Shown here: in pieces, positions 14,844-22,512 of the stretch
Numbering within the stretch: the first letter of the stretch is position 1
Layout of the letters: each line of letters opens with the position of its first letter
Assembly (NCBI GenBank): GCA_034659475.1
Contig: JAYEHK010000039.1
Location: 1 to 22,512 of the forward strand
Source of the DNA: JAYEHK01 sp034659475
GTDB taxonomy: Bacteria > Bacillota > Syntrophomonadia > Syntrophomonadales > Syntrophomonadaceae
DNA: 22,512 nucleotides
Direction of reading: 5' to 3'
Translations under genes and position numbers: made by a program
Notes under the pieces: generated by a model
What the model saw: the letters and a program-made list of their open reading frames with translations, nothing else
What the model was told of the DNA's origin: nothing
Database searches by the model: none

Positions 14844-15347
14844 CTATATTAAGTTCTTTAGTTTTTCCCATCTGGGGTCTATTTCACGCTCCTCGCAGGA
14901 GCAGTTCCCCGTATTTTTATCATTTCCACAAATCGGGCATAAACCCTTGCATTCCAGAGAGCACAATGGATTCATAGGAATAGACAAAAATATTTGCTCT
15001 TGAACACGCGCAGTAATATCCACTTCATCCCCGCTGAACACAATAAAGTCTTCTACATGATTACAATCCTGGCTGTAATCATCTTCTACCATTGAAATGT
15101 CCAATTCGCTAACAATAGGAAATGCAAATGCCTTGACACACCTGCCACACAACAGTTGTACGGTAGTTTTTAAATGACCTTTTCCACGATAAACCTTTCC
15201 CGTGTTTTCGATAATCAAGTCCAATTGTACCGGATCCAGAAAATCCTCAGCTAATTCTTTCCAATTGGAATCAAAATCATCAAATACAAAAGAAAAAGCT
15301 TCCCTTGCCTCTGGACGAGTCTTTAATCTTTTCAGGTTTACCTTCAT
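14844..15347 (-). CDS. yceD: YceD / DUF177 family protein (ylbN-like)
   Basis: A 167-residue DUF177 protein. It has the family's central CxxC (C67, C70; LLCGRCVKAF), a cysteine-rich C-terminal region (C129, C133, C137, C140, C149, C151) and the closing DPRWEKLKNL. The family is linked to 23S rRNA accumulation and is nearly always encoded just before rpmF, as here. The cysteines suggest a zinc site. It starts at the ATG after GAGGTG and is preceded by a consensus promoter, making it the first gene of the yceD-rpmF-plsX-acpP-rnc unit. Confidence 0.93.
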   Translation of the reverse strand: MKVNLKRLKTRPEAREAFSFVFDDFDSNWKELAEDFLDPVQLDLIIENTGKVYRGKGHLKTTVQLLCGRCVKAFAFPIVSELDISMVEDDYSQDCNHVEDFIVFSGDEVDITARVQEQIFLSIPMNPLCSLECKGLCPICGNDKNTGNCSCEEREIDPRWEKLKNLI

Positions 15348-15377
15348 TTTACAGCACCTCGTAAAAACACCAGATTA

Positions 15378-15407
15378 ATTATAGTCTTACCTCAATATTA
15401 TTGTCAA
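15378..15407 (-). promoter_or_regulatory. consensus sigma-A promoter for yceD-rpmF
   Basis: On the minus strand a perfect -35 TTGACA (15407-15402) and a perfect -10 TATAAT (15383-15378) are 18 bp apart. Transcription would begin near 15370, giving a leader of about 23 bases that includes the yceD ribosome binding site. Confidence 0.85.
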
Positions 15408-15451
15408 TAATACACTGATCTATAATGACGAAAGATTCGATGTGGAAATAA

Positions 15452-15479
15452 CAAAAGCGGGAGTATCCTCCCGCTTTTG
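15452..15479 (-). terminator. Rho-independent terminator of pta-ackA
   Basis: A perfect 12-bp stem, CAAAAGCGGGAG (15452-15463) and CTCCCGCTTTTG (15468-15479), encloses a four-base loop. It is 12 bp beyond the ackA stop codon. On the minus strand the T-run is part of the stem (GCTTTTGTTATTT). It could also stop traffic on the plus strand. Confidence 0.85.
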
Positions 15480-15491
15480 AGGTTTAGCTTG

Positions 15492-16685
15492 TTATTCAGA
15501 AAGACTCAGAGTATCTCTTGCAATAACTAATTCTTCATTGGTCGGAATGACAAAGATTCTGACCGGTGAATCATCAGTAGCAATATCCACTTCTTTTCCT
15601 CTAACGTGGTTCTTTTCAAGATCCATCGTAATCCCCAGATAATCTAATTCTTCACAGATGCCTTCTCGGATATCCCAACCATTTTCACCAACACCTGCGG
15701 TGAAAACAATGCAATCGCACCCATTAAGCTTGGCGATATAATTGCCGATGTAACCTTTTATCTTATTCTTATAGACCTGAAGAGCAATTATTGCTCTTTC
15801 ATTGCCATTACGAGCTGCTTCTTCAACATCGCGCAGATCATTAGAAACGCCAGACATCCCTAACATTCCAGCCTTTTTGTTGAAATAATTATTAGCCTCA
15901 CCAGCATCCATGCCCAGTTTTTCCATTAAGAAAAATACAATGGCAGGATCCACATCTCCAGAACGTGTTCCCATGACCAGTCCTTCCAGAGGAGTAAAGC
16001 CCATGCTTGTATCAATAACCTTACCATCCTTTATCGCTGCCATACTTCCACCATTACCAAGATGTAGAGTAACAATCTTACAGTCTTCAAATGGTTTTCC
16101 AAGCATCTCAGCGGCCCGGTGTGAAACATAAAAATGTGATGTTCCATGGAAGCCATATCTTCTAACACGGAATTTATCATATACATCATAAGGAAGTGCA
16201 TACATATAGTTTTCCGCTTTCATCGTCTGATGGAACGCCGTATCAAAAACTGCCACATGTGCAACATTAGGCATCAATGCCTCACATGCTTCAATCCCCA
16301 TCAGATTGGGCGGATTATGTAGCGGAGCGATGTCAAAACAATCCCGAATAACTTTCTTTACCTTATCATCAATCACAACAGATTTGGCAAAAGACTCTCC
16401 GCCATGAACTACACGATGGCCAACAGCGCCGATGTCATCCATACTTTTAAGGACACCATATTCGGGGTCCACCAAGACTTCCAGGACAAGCTGCATACCA
16501 GCAGTATGATCAGGAAGATCTTTCTTAATAATGACCTCATCTTTACCAGTGGGTTTGTGTTCCAGCGTCGTCCCGGGAATTCCCACTCTATCAACCAGTC
16601 CCTTAGCGAGAACTGATTCGTCTGTCATATCAAACACCTGATACTTAATTGATGAACTACCAGCATTGACAACCAGTACCTTCAT
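15492..16685 (-). CDS. ackA: AckA, acetate kinase
   Basis: A 397-residue acetate kinase, which makes ATP and acetate from acetyl phosphate and ADP. Conserved blocks include VNAGSSSIKYQVFD (6-19), HRVVHGG, the TAFHQTM region, RRYGFHGTSH, HLGNGGS and GTRSGDVDP, with ETxELVIA-like NEELVIARDT at the end. The start is the ATG at 16685, eight bases after AAGGAGGT; the frame continues ten codons upstream through the ribosome binding site and is rejected. It follows pta by 66 bp and ends at a strong terminator, so pta-ackA is one operon for acetate formation and substrate-level phosphorylation. Confidence 0.98.
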   Translation of the reverse strand: MKVLVVNAGSSSIKYQVFDMTDESVLAKGLVDRVGIPGTTLEHKPTGKDEVIIKKDLPDHTAGMQLVLEVLVDPEYGVLKSMDDIGAVGHRVVHGGESFAKSVVIDDKVKKVIRDCFDIAPLHNPPNLMGIEACEALMPNVAHVAVFDTAFHQTMKAENYMYALPYDVYDKFRVRRYGFHGTSHFYVSHRAAEMLGKPFEDCKIVTLHLGNGGSMAAIKDGKVIDTSMGFTPLEGLVMGTRSGDVDPAIVFFLMEKLGMDAGEANNYFNKKAGMLGMSGVSNDLRDVEEAARNGNERAIIALQVYKNKIKGYIGNYIAKLNGCDCIVFTAGVGENGWDIREGICEELDYLGITMDLEKNHVRGKEVDIATDDSPVRIFVIPTNEELVIARDTLSLSE

Positions 16686-16751
16686 TACGTACCTACCTCC
16701 TTCATAATAAAACACCCTTATTAGGTGAACAAACGAGTCTGTTGGTTTATA

Positions 16752-17744
16752 CTAAGCCTTCACTGCAATCATAGCAACGGTATTCACAATATCTTCAATA
16801 CTGCATCCTCTGGATAAATCATTGACAGGTTTATCGATACCCTGGAGAATAGGACCAATCGCTTCAGCCTTAGCCAAACGCTGAACCAGTTTGTAGCCGA
16901 TGTTTCCAGCCTGTAAATCAGGGAAGATCAACACATTACATTCCCCTGCAACAGGAGACCCGGGGGCTTTTGAGGAACCAACTTTGGGAACCATCGCTGC
17001 ATCAGCCTGAAGTTCACCATCCACTTTCAATTCAGGGAATCTCTCTCTGGCCATCGCTGTTGCTTCTGCTACTTTATCAACAACTTCATGAGAAGCACTT
17101 CCCTTGGTGGAGAAAGACAACATTCCTACTTTAGGATCTTTAATCCCACATAGATCAATAGCGGTTTCAGCTGAAGTCTTTGCAAACTCCGCCATCTGGG
17201 CCGCGGTCGGAACAGGCGTAACCGCACAATCTGCAAACACAAAAGTACCCTTATCCCCAAACTCACAATTAGGAACAATCACGATAAAGGATCCTGAAAC
17301 AGCAGAAATACCGGGTGCAGTTTTGATAATCTGCAGTGCAGGTCTCAAAACATTCCCAGTGGTATTCTCGGCACCTGCCACCTCCCCATCAGCATATCCC
17401 AACTTTACCATCATTGACGCAAAATAGAGCGGATCTTGCATCGTCTTTTTCGCTTTGTCCAGGTCAACACCCTTCTTTTTACGCATTTCGTAGAAAGCCT
17501 GAACAAAATCGTCAAAGTAGGCAGCTTTAATCGGATTAATGATTTGAGCCCCAGAAAGATCTGCTCCATATTTTCCTGCAAGAGTTTTTATTTCGCTCTC
17601 ATCTCCCAGAAGAATAGGATTTGCAATCTTGTTGTCTACAATTCCTTTTATCGCCAGAAGCGTTCTCTCTTCTGTTCCTTCAGGAAGAACAATTGTCTTA
17701 CTTCTACTGGCTGCCTTTTCTCTAATTTCTGCCAACAAACTCAT
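16752..17744 (-). CDS. pta: Pta, phosphate acetyltransferase
   Basis: A 330-residue short-form phosphotransacetylase, without the DRTGG regulatory domain of enterobacterial Pta. It exchanges acetyl-CoA and phosphate for acetyl phosphate and CoA. Typical blocks are TIVLPEGTEERT (17-28), GEVAGAENTTGNVLRPALQIIKTAPG, VFADCAVTPVPTA, LSFSTKGSA and LIFPDLQAGNIGYKLVQRL. The ATG follows AAGGAGGT by seven bases. It is the first gene of pta-ackA and is divergent from tmcAL across 145 bp. The leader is very AT-rich, but I could not choose a promoter for pta with confidence. Confidence 0.97.
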   Translation of the reverse strand: MSLLAEIREKAASRSKTIVLPEGTEERTLLAIKGIVDNKIANPILLGDESEIKTLAGKYGADLSGAQIINPIKAAYFDDFVQAFYEMRKKKGVDLDKAKKTMQDPLYFASMMVKLGYADGEVAGAENTTGNVLRPALQIIKTAPGISAVSGSFIVIVPNCEFGDKGTFVFADCAVTPVPTAAQMAEFAKTSAETAIDLCGIKDPKVGMLSFSTKGSASHEVVDKVAEATAMARERFPELKVDGELQADAAMVPKVGSSKAPGSPVAGECNVLIFPDLQAGNIGYKLVQRLAKAEAIGPILQGIDKPVNDLSRGCSIEDIVNTVAMIAVKA

Positions 17745-17851
17745 TCTTCTACCTCCTTATTTTGTAAACCGTTTATAGGCGATTCCTCAAGTAAAATTTT
17801 ATCATATTTTATTGTAAAAGTGGTAAATTTTCTCATTTGTGTATGTGGTAC

Positions 17852-17857
17852 TATAAT
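17852..17857 (+). promoter_or_regulatory. candidate -10 box for tmcAL
   Basis: TATAAT lies 32 bp before the tmcAL ATG. No good -35 is seen 16-18 bp upstream (a T-rich stretch only), and there is no TGn extension, so it is a weak call. Confidence 0.35.
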
Positions 17858-17889
17858 AACGTGGATACTATTTTAAAGGAGTTGTCGTC

Positions 17890-19134
17890 ATGGCTATTTT
17901 GGGCATAATCGCTGAGTTTAACCCTTTGCATAACGGACATCTATTTCTATTGAATAAGGCACTGAATACCAGTTCTTTTTCAGGCACCGTGTGTGTAATG
18001 AGCGGTAATTTTCTACAACGCGGTGAACCTGCATTGTGTAATAAATGGGTTCGTACTCAAATGGCACTTGAGGCCGGAATTGATCTGGTTATTGAACTGC
18101 CTTTTTGTTATTCAGTTCGAAGCGCTCATTACTTTGCACGCGGAGCGCTTCAACTATTAGAAAGAACCGGCGTTGTAACGCATCTGGCATTTGGTTCAGA
18201 AAGCGGAAGCCTTGCACAATTGCAATCAATCGCAACAATTATCAGCAATGAAGACCCATCCTTTCAAAATATTCTACGGGAACATCTCAATCGCGGACTC
18301 AGTTTTCCGTCGGCCAGATCAATTGCACTTCAGCAATATACAAAAGAAAAAAGCCTAAATGTTGAGGAATTATTAAAGCAACCAAACAATATCCTGGCTC
18401 TTGAATATCTAAAAGTTCTTCAACAGGATTCCATACCAATAACCCCTCTGACTATTGCCAGACAGGGCACAGGTTATCACAGTACTGACCTTTCCTCGTT
18501 TCCAAGTGCCAGTGCGATCCGTTTTTCATTGTTGCATAATGAAAAGAAAGAAAGCATTGCCAATTCAATGCCTGCGAGAAGTATGACCCTACTAAAACAA
18601 GAGATATGCTCGGGACGGGCACCAATTAGTCTGGACTCGATGGAGCAATCGATGTTGTATAAGCTTCGCACATTACCCCTGAGACAACTTGAAAACATTT
18701 ACGAAATTTCCGAAGGATTAGAAAACCGTATACAAAAGGCTGCAATTTCCTGTGGCAGCATTGACGAACTTACTCACAATATTAAATCAAAACGATACAG
18801 TCTGAGCCGAATTAATCGAACCCTTTTATATGTACTAATGGACCTTTACGCTGATACAGTACAACAATACGATCAGATTGGCCCACAGTATTTGCATATT
18901 CTAGGTTTTTCTTCACTGGGTCAGAAAATCCTTCAAGAAATTAAAACTAAATCGAAAATTGACATTTTAAGCCGCGGTCACGACGTAAAAGATCTTCATT
19001 TTAATGGTGATGCAAATGCCTCTTCCATGATTGACCTTGATATTAAAGCAACCAATATATACACTCTTCTGTACCCCAATCCCAGTATGAGACAAGGCAA
19101 TCTTGATTTCACCCAATCACCAATAATGGTTTAA
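17890..19134 (+). CDS. tmcAL: TmcAL, tRNA(Met) cytidine acetate ligase
   Basis: A 414-residue member of the YlbM family, which uses ATP and acetate to acetylate the wobble cytidine of elongator tRNA-Met. The nucleotidyltransferase-like start GIIAEFNPLHNGH (5-17) holds the HxGH-type motif with H14 and H17; MSGNFLQRGEPALCNKW and EAGIDLVIELPF follow, all conserved. The length matches Bacillus YlbM (about 415). The ATG lies eight bases after AAAGGAG. It is divergent from pta-ackA, whose product acetate is its substrate, and convergent with the patatin-like gene. It is one of only two plus-strand genes here. Confidence 0.94.
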   Translation: MAILGIIAEFNPLHNGHLFLLNKALNTSSFSGTVCVMSGNFLQRGEPALCNKWVRTQMALEAGIDLVIELPFCYSVRSAHYFARGALQLLERTGVVTHLAFGSESGSLAQLQSIATIISNEDPSFQNILREHLNRGLSFPSARSIALQQYTKEKSLNVEELLKQPNNILALEYLKVLQQDSIPITPLTIARQGTGYHSTDLSSFPSASAIRFSLLHNEKKESIANSMPARSMTLLKQEICSGRAPISLDSMEQSMLYKLRTLPLRQLENIYEISEGLENRIQKAAISCGSIDELTHNIKSKRYSLSRINRTLLYVLMDLYADTVQQYDQIGPQYLHILGFSSLGQKILQEIKTKSKIDILSRGHDVKDLHFNGDANASSMIDLDIKATNIYTLLYPNPSMRQGNLDFTQSPIMV

Positions 19135-19176
19135 TTTCCTCTACCCTGTTATAACTTAGTATATAAATAATTAAAA

Positions 19177-19206
19177 ATGCCCTCTGGTATTATATCATTT
19201 TCAGAG
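19177..19206 (-). terminator. weak terminator candidate of the patatin-like gene
   Basis: CTCTG (19182-19186) and CAGAG (19202-19206) form a 5-bp stem with a 15-base loop; on the minus strand ATTTTT follows after three bases. It lies between the convergent tmcAL and patatin-like genes. The short stem and long loop make it doubtful. Confidence 0.3.
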
Positions 19207-19213
19207 TGAATGT

Positions 19214-19990
19214 TCATAATAATGAAATTTTTCCTCTGATTTCTTTGATTTTTTCTTGCGTTGCCTGCCGTCCCATTTCGATAGCCTCCTGTGAGCGGTC
19301 AAAATCACGAGAAGCCAGATGACCTACTGCAGGTTGGATTAGAATATCAACCTTAGGATAAATCAGATCAAACTGTTGCTTCTGCATAATATCAAGCGAC
19401 GTCATAATGACATCAAGCGTATTATGGATGGAAACCTCCTTACCCGGACCAAACGTAACATCAACAGCAATGACAATATCTGCGCCCCTTTCTCTCGCTA
19501 CTTCTACTGGCAAACGATCACAAACAGCTCCATCAACTAAGACCATCCCCTCTTTACGAATCGGCTTAAAAACCCCTGGAATAGATATACTGGCACGAAT
19601 TGCATCAGCCACCCTTCCCTCCTCAATAACCACTCTCTGACCGCTAACTAAATCGGTAGCCACAGCAAGAAGAGGAACATCAAGCTGCTCAAAATCTCTA
19701 TTTTTGCATAACAATTCCAAGAAACTCTTCACTCTTTTCCCAGCCAAAAAACCCATTCTGGGAACATTCACATCCATCAATAGGCGGCTATCCATGTTCC
19801 TCCACATTTTTTCCAGCATATATAAGTCCGCACCACAGGCATAGATACCTCCGATCATAGCGCCCATACTGCTTCCTACAATAAAATCAAAATCAATTCC
19901 CTCTTCTTTAAGTACCTGCAATACGCCAACATGGGCAATCCCTCTTGCACTTCCTGCACCCAGTACGATAGCCACTTTTCCCCTTGACAT
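19214..19990 (-). CDS. patatin-like phospholipase family protein (YlbK/RssA type)
   Basis: A 258-residue patatin-fold serine hydrolase. The oxyanion-hole motif is GAGSARG (11-17), the nucleophile is S41 in GSSMG (39-43), and the dyad aspartate is D153 in DGA. This is a complete catalytic set, so lipid acyl hydrolase activity is likely, though the substrate is unknown. No signal peptide or membrane segment is evident. The ATG follows AGGAGG. It sits between tmcAL (ylbM) and ylbJ, matching the place of ylbK in Bacillus, but with reversed strand relative to both neighbours. The RssA group is the nearest named relative. Confidence 0.9.
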   Translation of the reverse strand: MSRGKVAIVLGAGSARGIAHVGVLQVLKEEGIDFDFIVGSSMGAMIGGIYACGADLYMLEKMWRNMDSRLLMDVNVPRMGFLAGKRVKSFLELLCKNRDFEQLDVPLLAVATDLVSGQRVVIEEGRVADAIRASISIPGVFKPIRKEGMVLVDGAVCDRLPVEVARERGADIVIAVDVTFGPGKEVSIHNTLDVIMTSLDIMQKQQFDLIYPKVDILIQPAVGHLASRDFDRSQEAIEMGRQATQEKIKEIRGKISLL

Positions 19991-20121
19991 CTTTATTTCC
20001 TCCTATTCTATTTAAGCAAACGTCTGTATATATATTAATATATCCTATCGGTTTAATGATTTCCTTATATTGTAATTTATTGTACAAAATCCATATAACT
20101 AAAGATTGGAGTGCCTTTTTA
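19991..20121. promoter_or_regulatory. divergent intergenic region, patatin-like gene / ylbJ
   Basis: This 131-bp AT-rich stretch must hold both divergent promoters. A perfect 14-bp palindrome ATATATTAATATAT (20030-20043) lies in it and could be an operator, although such a simple AT palindrome may be chance. I found no convincing sigma-A or sigma-E pair. Confidence 0.35.
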
Positions 20122-21291
20122 TTGAATACCTACTCCCACCGCTTTGTAATTTTTATAGTACTCTTTATTTGCGTTTTCATGGTTGTTAATCCACAGGAAA
20201 CCGTAAATGCAGCAGCGGACGGGATCAAACTGTGGGCATTAATCGTTCTTCCCGCTTTGCTGCCCTTTTTTATTGTAGCAGAACTGCTTGTTTCCCTTCG
20301 CTTCGTTAACTTCCTGGGTATCCTCCTGGAACCCCTTATGCGTCCTATTTTTCGTCTTCCCGGGTGTAGTTCGCTGGTCATTGTTCTGGGGTTTACTTCA
20401 GGTTTTCCCATCGGTGCAGTCCTTACCCGGCGTCTATACGAAAAAAATATGCTAAATGATAATGAAGCGGAACGCTTGGTCTCCTTCACAAACAACTCCA
20501 GCCCGCTCTTCATAATTGGTGCTATTGGCATTGGCATGTTTTCGAATGCAACTGTTGGATATATTTTGGCAGCATCCCACTATCTTGCAAACCTATGCGT
20601 AGGGTTGTTATGGCGATGGCGATCCCCTCAAATAATCACCCCTGCTTGTACAAACACAACGCTGTTACACAACGCAGTGGCTTCATTATCAGAAGAACCA
20701 CCAGAAGGTCTCGGACAGCTAATGGGAGACGCAATAAAAAACAGCCTGAATAATGTTCTGGCTGTTGGCGGTTTTATCATTCTCTTTTCTGTCCTAACCA
20801 AAATGTTCAGCATCTGTGGTTTCATGGATATCCTAGCCGTTTCATTGCAAAAGCTCTTCTTCTGTATTCCTATTTCCTACCCACTAGCCTATGGATTAAG
20901 CACCGGAATTTTCGAATTAACACTGGGAGCTAAAGCCATTGCATCTACCTTTTGCACTGATCTTGATACCCAAATAATTGCCGTAAGTGCCCTATTAGGG
21001 TGGAGCGGTTTATCAATTATCGCCCAGGTTATGAGCATCGTAGCGGGAATGCCCGTACGCTTTTCATTCTATCTCACTTCTCGATGTATTCAATTGCTAT
21101 TATCCTGCGGCTTCAGTTTTTTGTTCATTAAAACCCTTTTCGCAGGCAGTCTTCCTATTTTCTCCGACTCATTAACAATGAACAAAATCCTGTATGCTGT
21201 GAATGCCTGGGAAATTTCTTTTTATTGTATGATTGTCGGTTTTGCATGCATTGCCTTCCTGCTTTTTGTTTCTATGCTGGTCAAACGTTAA
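20122..21291 (+). CDS. ylbJ: YlbJ-family sporulation integral membrane protein
   Basis: A 389-residue polytopic membrane protein. Hydrophobic segments appear from residue 8 onward (FVIFIVLFICVFMVV), and glycine-rich helices such as LGFTSGFPIGAVL and the NNSSPLFIIGAIGIGMF block match the YlbJ family, with two related halves of the nucleoside-transporter-gate type. In Bacillus YlbJ is made under sigma-E and is needed for heat-resistant spores. I place the start at the TTG 20122-20124, ten bases after GGAG (20108-20111), giving a length near the family norm of about 400; the frame is open upstream to 19984, but that would overlap the patatin start. It ends five bases from the convergent gene at 21297. 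Its presence supports a spore-forming host. Confidence 0.88.
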   Translation: MNTYSHRFVIFIVLFICVFMVVNPQETVNAAADGIKLWALIVLPALLPFFIVAELLVSLRFVNFLGILLEPLMRPIFRLPGCSSLVIVLGFTSGFPIGAVLTRRLYEKNMLNDNEAERLVSFTNNSSPLFIIGAIGIGMFSNATVGYILAASHYLANLCVGLLWRWRSPQIITPACTNTTLLHNAVASLSEEPPEGLGQLMGDAIKNSLNNVLAVGGFIILFSVLTKMFSICGFMDILAVSLQKLFFCIPISYPLAYGLSTGIFELTLGAKAIASTFCTDLDTQIIAVSALLGWSGLSIIAQVMSIVAGMPVRFSFYLTSRCIQLLLSCGFSFLFIKTLFAGSLPIFSDSLTMNKILYAVNAWEISFYCMIVGFACIAFLLFVSMLVKR

Positions 21292-21296
21292 TACGC

Positions 21297-21755
21297 TTAT
21301 TCCTTCAATCCTTGCCGGACTTCATCTTTGCCCTGCATGACTGCTTCGAGTCCCTTTTTGAGCACTAATTCCATATGAGTAAGAACACCGTCGGCATATT
21401 CATTGACATCTATACGCATCTGCTGTGCTTCCATGCTTCCCCTGGAAACAATTTCTTCCGCAACCGCCCTGGCATTACGCATAATTTCATTATCATCCAC
21501 CATCTGGGCAGCTTTATCTCTTGATTGCTCAACATATTGGTCTGCCTCGGCACAGGCTTCATTATAAATTCGCTCTCTGTCTGATAAGACAAGGCGAGCT
21601 GTTTCAAGTTCTTCCGGAAGAATCGCCCGAATACGATCCAGTCGATCAAGAAAGCGATTCGTTTCCACCAGTGATTTACCACTTGAAAAAGGAACTTTCT
21701 TGCTATCCTTTATCAAAAATTCAAGTTCATCAAGTATCCGAAATATCTCCATCAT
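21297..21755 (-). CDS. small coiled-coil protein, ATP synthase subunit B-like, unknown function
   Basis: A 152-residue, charged, mostly helical protein without a membrane segment. Residues about 50-100 (ELETARLVLSDRERIYNEACAEADQYVEQSRDKAA) look like a coiled coil, which is why such proteins are often labelled ATPase or F0 subunit B-like. A cell-division DivIVA-like role is conceivable but not shown. It overlaps rsmD by four bases, so it is translationally coupled, with GAGGGGG ten bases before its first of two adjacent ATGs. Genes of this type lie between rsmD/coaD and ylbJ in several clostridia, as far as I recall. No catalytic motif is visible. Confidence 0.7.
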   Translation of the reverse strand: MMEIFRILDELEFLIKDSKKVPFSSGKSLVETNRFLDRLDRIRAILPEELETARLVLSDRERIYNEACAEADQYVEQSRDKAAQMVDDNEIMRNARAVAEEIVSRGSMEAQQMRIDVNEYADGVLTHMELVLKKGLEAVMQGKDEVRQGLKE

Positions 21756-22324
21756 TTCTCTTGGACCCCCTCATACAAACGATAATAATGCAAAGTCGAC
21801 TCTCCATAGTCCTTTGTTTTAATTCTCTCAATGGTTGTTAATGCCTCTGGCATCTCTTTTTTCCTGCGTGCTCGAATAATTAACATTCCATCATCAGATA
21901 ATAGATCAACCTGATCAATCGCCTTCATGAATTCTATAAAAATTGCTTCATTGGTAAACGGTGGATCCACATAAATATAATCAAAGCGCTCACCTTTTCG
22001 GTGAAGATCCTGAATCGCTCTAAACACATCCAAGCAGTAAACTTGATAGTCAGAATCAAAATGGCAGTTATGCAAATTGTCTTGAATAATTTTAACCACT
22101 TTGCTGCTTTTTTCCACAAATACGACTCTACTCGCCCCACGGCTCAAAGCTTCAATTCCTACACTGCCGCTTCCAGCAAACAAATCCAAAAATCCAGCAT
22201 CCTGGATATCATACGATAATACATTAAATAAGGCTTCCTTAATTCGATCCGTAATTGGACGTGTATCCATCCCGGTTGGCGCCAAAAGCTTTTTCCCTTT
22301 TGCAGAACCTGTAATTACTCTCAA
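21752..22324 (-). CDS. rsmD: RsmD, 16S rRNA (guanine(966)-N2)-methyltransferase
   Basis: A 190-residue Rossmann-fold methyltransferase that methylates G966 of 16S rRNA. It begins RVITGSAKGKKL and has TRPITDRIKEALFNVL (21-36), the SAM-binding DLFAGSGSVGIEALSRGA (47-64) and the catalytic DPPF (120-123). The start is the TTG at 22324, seven bases after AAAAGGGG (22332-22339); an upstream TTG at 22342 lies within the ribosome binding site context and would add six unconserved residues. In Bacillus and most clostridia coaD follows rsmD; here the next gene is the coiled-coil protein instead. Confidence 0.94.
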   Translation of the reverse strand: MRVITGSAKGKKLLAPTGMDTRPITDRIKEALFNVLSYDIQDAGFLDLFAGSGSVGIEALSRGASRVVFVEKSSKVVKIIQDNLHNCHFDSDYQVYCLDVFRAIQDLHRKGERFDYIYVDPPFTNEAIFIEFMKAIDQVDLLSDDGMLIIRARRKKEMPEALTTIERIKTKDYGESTLHYYRLYEGVQEK

Positions 22325-22512
22325 AACAATTCCCCTTTTCAAATTCGATAATATCTGTCAATAACCTTTTTTTAGTTTTATTAATTTTGATTCCCCTGCG
22401 AAAACCCCTAAAGTTTCTTAGATTAGCAGGATAAATAGCCATGAATGTCGAAGTAATATAGAGATAAACACAGCTATTTAACTGTAAATCAAAATATAGG
22501 CGGTTTTTAAAA
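22325..22512. other. 188-bp non-coding leader of rsmD, open at the edge
   Basis: No gene is evident. On the minus strand TTGACA occurs at 22358-22353, but no -10 lies at the right distance before the ribosome binding site. CCTGC/GCAGG (22396-22400 and 22427-22431) enclose a smaller CTAA/TTAG hairpin, perhaps the 3' end of a gene outside the window. The rest shows nothing I can support. Confidence 0.4.

Noticed and set aside
20060..20100. Sigma-E promoter for ylbJ
   Set aside because: A TTATATT and a CATATAAC can be found, but they are 20 bp apart, too far for the known sigma-E spacing.
19984..20121. 46-codon upstream extension of YlbJ
   Set aside because: It would overlap the divergent patatin start and leave no promoter space; a TTG with GGAG upstream gives a family-like length.

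Overview
The window looks like a low-GC Gram-positive anaerobe of the class Clostridia, probably a spore former. The signs are strong AGGAGG-type ribosome binding sites, several GTG/TTG starts, the order rpmF-plsX-acpP-rnc-smc-ftsY, a pta-ackA acetate pair, the set of genes that make up the Bacillus ylb neighbourhood (rsmD, ylbJ, a patatin like ylbK, tmcAL = ylbM, yceD = ylbN, rpmF), and a NuoE-type subunit typical of anaerobic hydrogenases and formate dehydrogenases. I cannot name a species. No rRNA, tRNA, CRISPR array, transposase or phage gene was seen.

Layout, left to right. Almost everything is on the minus strand, so transcription runs right to left. 1-410 is the 5' part of a NuoE-like [2Fe-2S] protein that leaves the window. 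411-761 is non-coding, with a promoter candidate and two hairpins. 762-5059 holds mobB and a methylthioadenosine / 5'-deoxyadenosine salvage cluster (mtaD, class II aldolase, mtnA, mtnP) that follows ftsY directly. 5074-10181 holds ftsY and smc, separated by a striking 242-bp nested palindrome. 10207-13579 holds birA, a repeat-filled 366-bp gap, an Elp3-like radical SAM gene, rnc and acpP. 13599-15347 holds plsX, rpmF and yceD behind a consensus promoter. 15492-17744 is the pta-ackA operon with a strong terminator. 17890-21291 holds tmcAL (+), a patatin-like gene (-) and ylbJ (+). 21297-22324 holds a small coiled-coil protein and rsmD (-).

How the genes work together. The right and central parts are core functions: rRNA and tRNA modification, L32, phospholipid synthesis start (PlsX, ACP), RNase III, chromosome condensation (SMC), SRP receptor (FtsY), and substrate-level ATP formation by Pta-AckA. 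The left part is metabolic. MtaD, the MtnP homologue, MtnA and the class II aldolase together can turn methylthioadenosine or 5'-deoxyadenosine into dihydroxyacetone phosphate plus a two-carbon aldehyde without oxygen. The MtnP homologue carries Asn where adenine-specific enzymes carry Asp, which suggests that deamination comes first. MobB and the NuoE-like protein hint at a molybdenum or tungsten enzyme, perhaps an NAD-linked formate dehydrogenase, just outside the window.

The least explained DNA lies in three long intergenic gaps (411-761, 6214-6599, 11170-11535). All hold repeats or large inverted repeats not accounted for by genes.
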